The notes beneath the pieces are model-generated. The model made no database searches. It had not been told where the DNA came from and was given only the letters and a program-made list of their open reading frames with translations. A stretch of DNA of 64,000 bases. Origin: Patulibacter sp. SYSU D01012 (GTDB lineage Bacteria; Actinomycetota; Thermoleophilia; Solirubrobacterales; Solirubrobacteraceae). The position numbers and the translations under genes are program-made. The stretch spans positions 1,764,043-1,828,042 of the forward strand of contig NZ_JAFMTB010000001.1 in NCBI RefSeq assembly GCF_017916475.1, read 5' to 3'. Below, piece after piece: positions 25,574-32,973 of the stretch; the first letter of the stretch is position 1, and each line of letters starts with the position of its first letter.

Positions 25574-25581
25574 GCGCTATC
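25570..25581. promoter_or_regulatory. LacI-type operator, copy 1 (fructokinase / MFS)
   Basis: GGTAGCGCTATC, an 11/12-symmetric palindrome with the central CG typical of LacI/GalR sites. Identical copies occur at 27120-27131 (inverted) and 36325-36336. Confidence 0.75.
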
Positions 25582-25637
25582 ACGTCCGTCTGTCACCCGA
25601 GTCGCACGCCGCACGCCCCGATCATGACGGTGATCGC

Positions 25638-26801
25638 GTGGCGGTGACCGGCGGCCGCGTGCTGCCGGCGCCCGGCGTGCTGCCGCTCGTCGTGAGCTCC
25701 GTCCTGGCGCGGCTCCCCCTGGGCATGACCCTCGCGCTGCTGCTGCTCGCCCGCGAGGCGACGGGGTCCTACGGGCCGGCGGGCGTCGTGGTCGGGGTGT
25801 TCGGCGGCGCGACGGCCCTCGCCGCGCCGCTGCTCGGCCGGCTCGTCGACCGGCTGGGGCAGGTGCGCGTGCTCGTGCCCTGCGCGCTCGCCGAGGGAGC
25901 CGGGCTGACGGGACTCGTCGTCGCGGCGGGGGCCGGCGCGCCGCTCGGCGTCCTCGTCGGCCTGGCGGCGCTCGCCGGCGCGGCCCTCCCGCCCGTCGCG
26001 GCGTGCCTGCGCGCGCTGTGGCCCGAGATCGTCCGCGATCCCGTCGCCCGGGAGCGGGCGTTCGCGTTCGACGCGACGGTCCAGGAGGTCATCTGGACCA
26101 GCGGGCCGCTGCTGGCCGGCGGCGTCGTCACGCTGGTCTCGCCGTCCGCCGCGGTCCTGCTCATGGCGGCGGTGACCGTCGGCGGGACGCTGTGGTTCGC
26201 CAGCCTGTCCTGGCCGCGGCGGTGGCAGCCGCGCGGAGGCGGACCCTCCGGGCTGCTGCGCCGGGCGGCGATCCGCACCCTCGTCCTGGTGTCGGCGCTC
26301 TCCGGCGCGTCGATGGGGGCGCTCGAGGTCGGGCTGCCCGGCCTGGCGGACCACCTGGGCGCCGAGGCCGCGTCGGGCGCGCTGCTCGGCCTGGCGAGCT
26401 TCGGCAGCCTGCTCGGCGGCCTGGCCTACGCGGCCCGCACCTGGCGCTCGCCGCTCGCGCTGCGCTTCCCCGTCACGCTCGGCGTCGTCGCGCTGCTGAC
26501 CGCCCCGCTCGCCGTCGTGCCGAGCCTGCCGCTGGCCCTCGTCGCCGCGCTGCTGTCCGGCCTGGCGTGGGCGCCGATGCTCTCCTGCCTGTACTCGCTC
26601 GTCGGCCGCGTCGCGCCGGACGGGGCGGTCACGGAGGCCTTCACCGTCTGCGGGGCCGCGATGGCCGCCGGCGGCGCGGGCGGGGTCGCCCTGGGCGGGG
26701 CGCTCGTCGACGTCGGCGGCGCCCCGGCCGCCTTCGCGCTCGCGGTCGCGGGCGCGCTGGTGGGCGCGGCCGTCGCGGCTGCCGGTCGGGCGCAGTACTA
26801 G
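25638..26801 (+). CDS. Major facilitator superfamily transporter
   Basis: A 387-residue protein of about 12 hydrophobic helices. It has an MFS loop-2-like motif (GRLVDRLGQVRVLVP, about 70-84) and the halves separated by a basic loop (WPRRWQPRGG). There is no lengthy soluble domain. MFS proteins of this length are uniporters, symporters or drug/sugar effluxers; direction and substrate are open. It is divergent from the fructokinase-like gene and shares its LacI-type operator, so it is likely induced together with it. The last codons and stop lie in sequence related to the adjoining tandem repeat. Confidence 0.8.
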   Translation: MAVTGGRVLPAPGVLPLVVSSVLARLPLGMTLALLLLAREATGSYGPAGVVVGVFGGATALAAPLLGRLVDRLGQVRVLVPCALAEGAGLTGLVVAAGAGAPLGVLVGLAALAGAALPPVAACLRALWPEIVRDPVARERAFAFDATVQEVIWTSGPLLAGGVVTLVSPSAAVLLMAAVTVGGTLWFASLSWPRRWQPRGGGPSGLLRRAAIRTLVLVSALSGASMGALEVGLPGLADHLGAEAASGALLGLASFGSLLGGLAYAARTWRSPLALRFPVTLGVVALLTAPLAVVPSLPLALVAALLSGLAWAPMLSCLYSLVGRVAPDGAVTEAFTVCGAAMAAGGAGGVALGGALVDVGGAPAAFALAVAGALVGAAVAAAGRAQY

Positions 26802-27111
26802 GGCCCGTCGCGCCGCGGATCCCCGCTTGCGGCGGTCGGCCGAGCGCAGCATCGGGCCTTTCGCTCCGCGGATCCCGCCTTGCGGCGGTCGGCCGAGCGC
26901 AGCATTGGGCCTGTCGTGCGGTGGATCCCGCCTTGCGGCAGCCGGCCGGGCGCAGTGCCAGGGTCGTCGCGCCGCGGATCCCCCCCTTGCGGCGGCCGGC
27001 CGAGCGCAGTACCGGGCCTGTCGCGCCGCGCATCCCGCATTGCGGCGGCCGGCCGAGCGCAGCAATGGGCCCGTCGCGCCGCGGATCCCGCCTTGCGGCG
27101 GCTCGCCGGGG
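26801..27111. repeat. Tandem array, six copies of a 53-bp unit
   Basis: Copies begin at 26801, 26854, 26907, 26961, 27014 and 27067 (spacing 53, 53, 54, 53, 53). Each contains CGCGGATCCC, a small hairpin CCGCC-TTGC-GGCGG, and GCCGAGCGCAG. The block just before, the end of the MFS gene (26781-26800), resembles the second half of a unit, so the array may have grown from the gene end. It fills most of the 379-bp gap before the epimerase gene, and the last copy supplies the likely -35 box of that gene. Nothing else is seen in the gap besides promoter and operator. Confidence 0.85.
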
Positions 27112-27121
27112 ACGATATTGA
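27093..27121 (+). promoter_or_regulatory. Promoter of the epimerase gene
   Basis: TTGCGG (27093-27098, inside the last repeat copy), 17-bp spacer, TATTGA (27116-27121), immediately followed by the operator. A 10-bp GC hairpin (27136-27161) and GAGGGA precede the GTG start. Confidence 0.5.
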
Positions 27122-27131
27122 TAGCGCTACC
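27120..27131. promoter_or_regulatory. LacI-type operator, copy 2 (epimerase)
   Basis: GATAGCGCTACC, the exact reverse complement of copies 1 and 3, positioned over the end of the -10 box and the expected transcription start. Confidence 0.75.
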
Positions 27132-27180
27132 ACACGGCGGCGGCCACCCCGGGCCGCCGCCCCGACCGAGGGACCACCGC

Positions 27181-28017
27181 GTGCACCGGATCGACCCCGC
27201 GCAGATCAGCGCGAGCAACTTCAGCTACCTGCGCTTCCCGCTCGAGCGCTGGCTCGACGACATGGCGAGCCTCGAGGTCGGGAAGGTGGAGCTGTGGGGC
27301 GTGTCGCCGCACCTCTACGTCGAGGACGCCACGGCCGCCGACATCGACCGCGTTCGCCGCGAGATCGAGGCGCGCGGGCTCGAGCTCACGTGCTTCACGC
27401 CCGAGCAGGTCATGTACCCGATCAACATCGCGGCGCGGGAGGAGCGGATCCGCGAGCGCAGCGTCCGCTACTTCGAGAAGTGCGTCGACGCCTGCGTCGG
27501 CCTCGGGGCGCCGCTGCTCTTCCTCACGCCCGGCTGGGGCTACGTCGGCGAGGACGACGCCGAGGTGTGGAAGCGCTCCGCCGACGCGCTCTCGCGCATC
27601 GTCTCCTACGCCGACGAGCGCGGGATCAGGAGCGTGCTCGAGGCGCTGCAGCCCGTCGAGTCGCACGTCATCACCACGTCGGCGCAGATCCGCCGGATGC
27701 TCGACGACGTCGGCCACCCGGCGCTCGGCGCCGCCGTCGACATCCCGGCGATGGCCGTCGCGGGGGAGACCGTCGCCGACTACACCGCGGCGTTCGGCGA
27801 CCGCCTGTGGCACGCCCACTTCGTCGACGGCGCCCCGGGCGGCCACCTGGCGTGGGGCGACGGCGAGCTGCCGATGGAGCGCTACCTCGACGAGTTCGCG
27901 GCCGGCGGCTTCACCGGCCACCTGTCCTTCGAGATCATCAGCGACCGCTACTGGCTCGACCCGCTGCCGCCGGTCCGGCAGAGCATCGAGCGGATCCGCG
28001 CCGCCCTGGCCGCGTAG
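27181..28017 (+). CDS. Sugar phosphate isomerase/epimerase (AP endonuclease 2 TIM barrel), FrlC-like
   Basis: A 278-residue Xylose-isomerase-like TIM barrel. Metal ligands appear as Glu154 (LEALQP), Asp187 (AVDIPAM), His213 (HAHFVDG) and Glu251 (LSFEII). The motif set VELWGVSPH, CFTPEQ...YPIN, LEALQPVESHV, HFVDG and GDGELPM recalls fructoselysine 3-epimerase FrlC of E. coli as I remember it, more than tagatose or inosose epimerases. It would thus invert C3 of a ketose or a fructosamine. Start GTG with GAGGGA 7-8 nt upstream. It is flanked by two tandem-repeat arrays and carries the shared LacI-type operator. Confidence 0.75.
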   Translation: MHRIDPAQISASNFSYLRFPLERWLDDMASLEVGKVELWGVSPHLYVEDATAADIDRVRREIEARGLELTCFTPEQVMYPINIAAREERIRERSVRYFEKCVDACVGLGAPLLFLTPGWGYVGEDDAEVWKRSADALSRIVSYADERGIRSVLEALQPVESHVITTSAQIRRMLDDVGHPALGAAVDIPAMAVAGETVADYTAAFGDRLWHAHFVDGAPGGHLAWGDGELPMERYLDEFAAGGFTGHLSFEIISDRYWLDPLPPVRQSIERIRAALAA

Positions 28018-28096
28018 CGGGCGGGGCGGCGCGGGAAGGCGGGCCGCGGGTGGGGCGGCCGGGCCGCGGGCTGCCCGGCGGCCCGTTCTGGCTCGG

Positions 28097-28801
28097 GGCC
28101 GGATACCGGACGCGAGCCGGAGCACGACCGGGCCCCGCGACCCGCTCCGCCTCAGGGCCGGATGCCGGACCTGAGCCGGAACACGATCCGGCCCGGGACC
28201 CGTTCCGCCTCAGGGTCGGATAGCGGACCTGAGCCGGAACACGACCCGGTCCCGCGACCCGCTCCGCCCCAGGGCCGGATAGCGGACCCGAGCCGGAACA
28301 CGTCCCGGCCCCGCGTCCCGCTCCGCCTCGGGGCCGGATGCCGGACCTGAGCCGGAACACGACCCGGCCCGCGACCCGTTCCGCCTCAGGGCCGGAGAGC
28401 GGACCTGAGCCGGAACACGACCCCGCCGCGCGACCCGCTCCGCCTCAGGGCCGGATGCCGGACCTGAGCCGGAACACAACCCCGCCGCGCGACCCGCTCC
28501 GCCTCAGGGCCGGAGAGCGGACCCGAGCCGGAACACGACCCGGCCCGCGACCCGTTCCGCCTCAGGGCCGGAGAGCGGACCCGAGCCGGAACACGACCCG
28601 GCCCCGCGACCCGCTCCGCCTCGGGGCCGGATGCCGGACCCGAGCCGGAACACGGCCCCGCCCCGCGACCCGCTCCGCCTCAGGGCCGGAGAGCGGACCC
28701 GAGCCGGAACACGACCCCGCCCCGCGACCCGCTCCGCCTCAGGGCCGGAGAGCGGACCCGAGCCGGAACACGACCCCGCCCCGCGACCCGCTCCGCCCCA
28801 C
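28097..28801. repeat. Tandem array, twelve copies of a 58-59-bp unit
   Basis: Units begin at 28097, 28156, 28214, 28273, 28332, 28390, 28449, 28508, 28566, 28625, 28684 and 28743. Each reads GGCCGGA, a variable ATGCC/GAGAGC/ATAGC segment, then CGGAC(C/T)GAGCCGGAACACG, a C-rich middle, and CGACCCG(C/T)TCCGCCTCAG. Across unit junctions CTCAGG and CCTGAG form hairpins enclosing CCGG-CCGG. Because the unit is not a multiple of three, all plus frames stay open for long stretches, but no codon logic or start signal supports a protein. It occupies most of the 877-bp gap after the epimerase gene; 28018-28096 holds nothing recognisable. Confidence 0.93.
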
Positions 28802-28805
28802 GACC

Positions 28806-28849
28806 CCCGGGCCCGCTCGCCGCGTCTCCTCGCGGCGAGCGGGCCCGGG
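28806..28849. terminator. Strong bidirectional terminator after the repeat array
   Basis: A perfect 19-bp stem (28806-28824 with 28831-28849) with loop TCTCCT, between the convergent epimerase and lacI genes. It is the strongest hairpin in the window. Confidence 0.8.
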
Positions 28850-28894
28850 CGCCCTCCGGCGCGGCGGTCCCGGATGGCCCGGGCCCGCCCCGCC

Positions 28895-29974
28895 TCAGAG
28901 CGCCGCGACCGGCGGCGGGGGTGCGCAGGAGTCGCGCACGATCAGCCGCGTCGGCACGCGGACCACGTCGACGCCGTCGCCGCCGTCCAGGCCGCCGGCC
29001 CGAGCGTCGATCCGCCGCATCAGGCGGCGCATCGCCTCCGCGCCCAGCCGCTCCGTGTCCTGCAGGACGACGGTCAGCTCGGGCGTCGTCAGCTCCAGGG
29101 CGTCGAAGCCCAGGACGGAGAGGTCCTCCGGCACCCGCAGGCCGAGGGCCTGCGCGGCGCGCAGCGCGCCCATCGTGACGCTCGCCTCCGACGTGAGCAC
29201 GGCCGTCGGGCGGTGCTCCGTCAGCAGGGCGGTCGTCTCGCGCGCCACGGTGTCCACGTCGTACGTGCCGGCCCGCAGCAGGCGCGGGTCGAACGCGATG
29301 CCGGCCTCCTCGAGGGCGTCCCGGTAGCCCCGGTAGCGCTCGACCGCCGAGGACTTGTTCAGCGGCGAGGACAGGTAGGCGATCTTGCGGTGGCCCAGGC
29401 CGAGCAGGTGCCGCGAGGCGTTGAGCGCGCCGGCGTGGTTGTCCGACACGATCCGTGCGCCCGGGACGCCCTGCACGATGCGGTCGAGCGTGACGACGGG
29501 GACGCTGCGCGCGACCTGCCGCAGCGCGGCGTTGTCGCCGGCCGCGGGGGTCACGATCAGGCCGTCGACCATGCGGGCGGCGAACGCCCGCACCAGCTCG
29601 TCCTCGACCTCGGGCCGCTCGTCCGAGTTGCCCAGCAGCGTCAGGTAGCCGCCCTCGTGCGCGACGTTCTGGATCGCGCGCCCCACCGAGGTGAAGAACG
29701 GCACCTGGATGTCGGAGAGCACCACCCCGACGACGAGCGTCCGGCCCGTCGTCAGGCTGCGCGCGTTGAGGTTGGGCGCGAACCCCAGCTCGTCGACGAC
29801 GGCCAGCACGTGGTCGCGCGTCTCGGGGTGGACGGAGTCCGGGGCGTTGAGCGAGCGCGACACGGTCGCCTTCGACACGCCCGCGCGGCGGGCGACGTCG
29901 GCGATCGTGGCGCGCCCGCCGCTCCGGCGGGCCGGCCCGCGGCGGCGGACCGGCACGCCGTCAGCCGCGTCCAC
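28895..29974 (-). CDS. LacI-family transcriptional regulator 1 (end of the pot operon)
   Basis: A 359-residue regulator read from a GTG that overlaps the end of potC by 14 nt. A basic leader precedes the LacI HTH (ATIADVARRAGVSKATVSRSLN) and hinge (NLNARSLTTGRT). The periplasmic-binding-like sensor runs from VVGVVLSDIQVPFFTSVG to the C-terminus with PTAVLTSEASVTMGALRA and LSVLGFDALEL. It is the last gene of potADBC-lacI, so it is autoregulated with the transporter. It is a candidate reader of the GGTAGCGCTATC operators or of the AACCGGTT boxes upstream of potA. Confidence 0.92.
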   Translation of the reverse strand: MDAADGVPVRRRGPARRSGGRATIADVARRAGVSKATVSRSLNAPDSVHPETRDHVLAVVDELGFAPNLNARSLTTGRTLVVGVVLSDIQVPFFTSVGRAIQNVAHEGGYLTLLGNSDERPEVEDELVRAFAARMVDGLIVTPAAGDNAALRQVARSVPVVTLDRIVQGVPGARIVSDNHAGALNASRHLLGLGHRKIAYLSSPLNKSSAVERYRGYRDALEEAGIAFDPRLLRAGTYDVDTVARETTALLTEHRPTAVLTSEASVTMGALRAAQALGLRVPEDLSVLGFDALELTTPELTVVLQDTERLGAEAMRRLMRRIDARAGGLDGGDGVDVVRVPTRLIVRDSCAPPPPVAAL

Positions 29975-30797
29975 CCGAGAGCTCCTTCGCGGGGTCGCCG
30001 CCCTTGCGGGAGACGAACCACATCGCCCCGGCGATGCCGATCGCGACGATCAGGAACATGACGGTGGAGATGGCGTTCACGGCGGGCGTGACGCCGAAGC
30101 GCACGTCGTTGAAGACCGCCATCGGCCACGTCTCCGCGTCGCCCGAGGCCGTGAAGACCGACAGGACGTAGTCGTCGAAGGACATCGTGAACGACAGCAG
30201 CGCGCCGGCCACGATCGCGGGCAGCAGGCGGGGCAGCGTGACCTGGCGGAACGTCGAGATCGGCCCGGCGCCCAGGTCGAAGCTCGCCTCCTCCAGCGAC
30301 GGCCCCATGCTCGTGAACCGCGAGCGGACGATGAGCACGACGACCGCCGAGCTCCACACGACGTGAGCCAGCAGGATCGTCTTCCACGACAGCGCGGGGA
30401 AGATCGCCAGGGACTCGTGCGCCTTCACGAAGAAGATGCGCGAGGCGACCGCGATGACGATCTCGGGCACGACGAGCGTCAGGAAGATCAGCGTCGTGAA
30501 CGGGATCCGCCAGCGCGACCGGGAGCGGCCGAGCGCCAGCGCGGCCAGGGTGCCGAGCAGCGTGGCGATGATCGCGTTGAGCACCGCGATCTTCAGCGAG
30601 AGCAGCAGCGCGTTCTGGTAGCGCGGCGTCTCCCACGCGTCGAGGAACCAGTGGAACGAGAAGCCGGTCCAGTTCGAGACGTCCTTGCCCGTGTTGAAGG
30701 CGTAGGCGATCACGACCGCGATCGGCAGGTAGAGGAACAGCAGGACGAGGACGCCCCAGCCGCTCAGCAGGCGGCGGCGGAAGATCGCGTTATGCAC
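29961..30797 (-). CDS. potC: ABC transporter permease, spermidine/putrescine type (PotC)
   Basis: A 278-residue inner-membrane permease with six helices. It has the BPD_transp_1 EAA loop EEASFDLGAGPISTFRQVTLPRLLP (about 175-199), which contacts the ATPase. The short N-terminus and FSFHWFLDAW signature match PotC rather than PotB. It begins at a GTG overlapping the potB stop by 8 nt (GTGCATAA) and overlaps lacI downstream, so the whole operon is tightly coupled. It pairs with PotB to form the translocation pore. Substrate specificity is set by the binding protein, not by this subunit. Confidence 0.9.
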   Translation of the reverse strand: MHNAIFRRRLLSGWGVLVLLFLYLPIAVVIAYAFNTGKDVSNWTGFSFHWFLDAWETPRYQNALLLSLKIAVLNAIIATLLGTLAALALGRSRSRWRIPFTTLIFLTLVVPEIVIAVASRIFFVKAHESLAIFPALSWKTILLAHVVWSSAVVVLIVRSRFTSMGPSLEEASFDLGAGPISTFRQVTLPRLLPAIVAGALLSFTMSFDDYVLSVFTASGDAETWPMAVFNDVRFGVTPAVNAISTVMFLIVAIGIAGAMWFVSRKGGDPAKELSGGRG

Positions 30798-31713
30798 CGA
30801 ACTGCTCCTCCTTCGTCGCCGAGACGACGTAGAGCACGACGAAGATCGACAGGATCGCCATCAGGCCGATGGAGACCGCGGCCCCGAACGGCCAGTTGGA
30901 CGCGCCGATGAACTGCCCCTGGATGACGTTGCCGACGAACAGGAAGCGGCCGCCGCCCAGCAGCTGCGGGATGACGTACTCGCCGGCCATCGGGATGAAG
31001 ACGAGCAGCGTGCCCGCCAGCAGGCCCGGACGGGTGAGGGGGAAGGTGATCTGGCGGAACGCGGTCCACGGCTTGGCGCCGAGGTCCTTCGCGCCGTCGA
31101 CGAGCGTCCAGTCCATCCGCTCGAGCGCGGCGTAGACCGGCAGCACGAACATCGGCAGGTAGCCGTAGACGAGGCCGATCAGGACGGCCTTCCACGAGTA
31201 GAGGATGTCCAGGCCCAGCGCGCCCGCGAACGGGCCGTCGCCGTCGAGCAGCAGCTTCCAGGCGAACGTCCGGACCAGGAACGACGTCCAGAACGGGATC
31301 ATCACGAGCAGGACGATCAGGCCCTTGCGGTCCGTGCGGACGTGGCGCGCCATCCAGTACGCGAGCGGGAAGCCGACCGCGACCGTGGCGACCGTGCCGC
31401 CGAACGCGAGCAGCATCGTCTGCCCGAAGACCCGCAGGTACAGGTCGTCGAACAGCTCCGAGAAGTTCTCCCAGTAGAAGCCGTACAGGATCTGGTCCCC
31501 GGCGAACGAGTCGCCCTGCTTCGCCAGCGCGAACGCGATCAGGATGACCAGCGGCGCGACGAACAGCAGCAGGTAGTAGAGGAGCAGCGGCGAGGCCAGC
31601 CAGCTGGGGTACCGCGGACCGAACGTCCGCACGCGGCGACGTCGCGGCTTCCCGGCCGGCGGGCCGGCCGCCGGCGAGGCGGTCGGCACGCTGTGGGCGT
31701 TCTGGGTGCTCAT
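30790..31713 (-). CDS. potB: ABC transporter permease, spermidine/putrescine type (PotB)
   Basis: A 307-residue permease with a 35-residue basic cytoplasmic head (KPRRRRVRTFGPRYPSW), then six helices and the EAA loop DGAKDLGAKPWTAFRQITFPLTRPG. The GEYVIPQLLGG motif is typical of PotB/PotH. ATGA overlap with the binding-protein gene upstream and an 8-nt overlap with potC downstream fix its place in a single transcript. It forms the heterodimeric channel with PotC. Confidence 0.9.
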   Translation of the reverse strand: MSTQNAHSVPTASPAAGPPAGKPRRRRVRTFGPRYPSWLASPLLLYYLLLFVAPLVILIAFALAKQGDSFAGDQILYGFYWENFSELFDDLYLRVFGQTMLLAFGGTVATVAVGFPLAYWMARHVRTDRKGLIVLLVMIPFWTSFLVRTFAWKLLLDGDGPFAGALGLDILYSWKAVLIGLVYGYLPMFVLPVYAALERMDWTLVDGAKDLGAKPWTAFRQITFPLTRPGLLAGTLLVFIPMAGEYVIPQLLGGGRFLFVGNVIQGQFIGASNWPFGAAVSIGLMAILSIFVVLYVVSATKEEQFGA

Positions 31714-32942
31714 CGCGTGGCCCGGAACTTCTCGTACGCCTGCTGTCGGAGGTTGAGGACCTTCGGCGAGGGGGAGAGGATGAACTTGTAGTTGTTCAGC
31801 TTCTCCTGCGGCACGTTGACCAGCGGGTTGTCGCGGTACTTCTCGGCGCCCGGCAGGTCCCAGGCGGGCGCGACGGGCGTCGGCGCGCCGGTGTACTTCA
31901 TCTCGCGCAGCGCGACCTTCGGGTCGAGCATGTAGTTGATCCAGGCGTGCGCGGCGACGGGGTGCTTCGCGTCGGCGAGGATCGACCAGTTGTCGGCCCA
32001 GCGCTCGGCCGGGCCGTCCGGCGCGACCGCCGTGACGTTCTTGTTCTCGGACGCGATCAGCGTCATGTCGGTGCTCCAGCCCTGGCTGAGGACCAGGCGG
32101 CCGGCGGCGCCGTCGGCGCGGACGGTCGAGGCGTCCAGCGTCTTGATCGACTTCGCGAGCGGCTGCAGGAACTTGACGGCCTTGTCGTAGTCCGCCGGGT
32201 TCTCGGAGTCGGGGTCCAGGCCCAGCGCGATCATCGCCGACCCGATGACGAGGGTGGTGCCCTCGAGCATGTTCGTGCGGCCCTTCTTCACCGCCGTCGG
32301 TAGCAGCTCGAAGAACTCCATCATCGTCTTGGGCTGCTCGTCCAGGACGTCGTTGCGGTAGAAGAACCCGGTGTAGCCCCAGTTCTTGACGACGGAGTAC
32401 GTGTTCTCCTTGTCGTACTCGAGGCCGCGCCACTGGGGCTGCAGGTTCTTCAGGTTCGGCAGGAGCTCGTGGTCGAGCTCGTACAGGTGGCCGCCCTGAC
32501 CCAGGACCGGGATGGAGTTCTGGCCCGGGACGATGATGTCGTAGTCGCCGCCGCCGGCCTTGACCTTGGCCTCCATCTCGTCCGTGGACGAGTAGTAGGT
32601 CTCCTTGACCGTCGTCCCGGCGTTGGCCTTCATGAAGGCCTTGATGTCCTTCGGGTCGACGTACTCCGAGAAGTTGTAGATCAGGAGGTCGCTCTCCAGC
32701 GGCTTGCCGGCCAGGCCCGAGGCCTTCGCGCCGCCGCCGGACGAGGTGGAGGACGAGGAGGAGCCGCCGCCGCAGCCGGCGACCAGCAGCGCCATCGCGC
32801 CCAGGCCGAGGGCCTGGCGGCGGGACAGGCGGGCGCCCGTCGTGCGCAGCGCGTTCTCCTGGGACAGGCGGGCGACGCGGTCGAAGCGGCGCTTGCTCTC
32901 GACCGGGGCGAGGATGCGGATCTCGTCGTCGTTGATGCTCAT
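31710..32942 (-). CDS. potD: ABC transporter substrate-binding protein, PotD/PotF family, Tat lipoprotein
   Basis: A 410-residue binding protein. It has an unusually long cytoplasmic lead (about 40 residues) before a twin-arginine lipoprotein signal: LSRRQALGLGAMALLVAGC, with the lipobox Cys about 57 followed by a Gly/Ser tether. The mature part is PotD-like: LLIYNFSEYVDPKDIKAFMK, YYSSTDEMEAKVKAGGGDYDIIVPG, WGYTGFFYRNDVL, and AAHAWINYMLDPKVA. The family binds polyamines or other cationic amines; ligand residues cannot be assigned confidently here. Context (amine oxidase, sugar kinase and epimerase under a common operator) suggests a sugar-linked amine. Confidence 0.88.
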   Translation of the reverse strand: MSINDDEIRILAPVESKRRFDRVARLSQENALRTTGARLSRRQALGLGAMALLVAGCGGGSSSSSTSSGGGAKASGLAGKPLESDLLIYNFSEYVDPKDIKAFMKANAGTTVKETYYSSTDEMEAKVKAGGGDYDIIVPGQNSIPVLGQGGHLYELDHELLPNLKNLQPQWRGLEYDKENTYSVVKNWGYTGFFYRNDVLDEQPKTMMEFFELLPTAVKKGRTNMLEGTTLVIGSAMIALGLDPDSENPADYDKAVKFLQPLAKSIKTLDASTVRADGAAGRLVLSQGWSTDMTLIASENKNVTAVAPDGPAERWADNWSILADAKHPVAAHAWINYMLDPKVALREMKYTGAPTPVAPAWDLPGAEKYRDNPLVNVPQEKLNNYKFILSPSPKVLNLRQQAYEKFRATR

Positions 32943-32973
32943 GGTGCGGTCTCTCGCTCGGGTGTCGGCGCGC

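Noticed and set aside
28097-28801. Tandem repeats as a CRISPR array
   Set aside because: Units are contiguous and nearly identical over their full length. There are no unique spacers and no cas genes.
28018-28894. Long plus- and minus-strand frames running through the 59-bp repeats as Pro/Arg/Ser-rich proteins
   Set aside because: The 58-59-bp unit shifts frame each copy, so openness reflects missing stops in the unit rather than coding. No start signal or homology is present.
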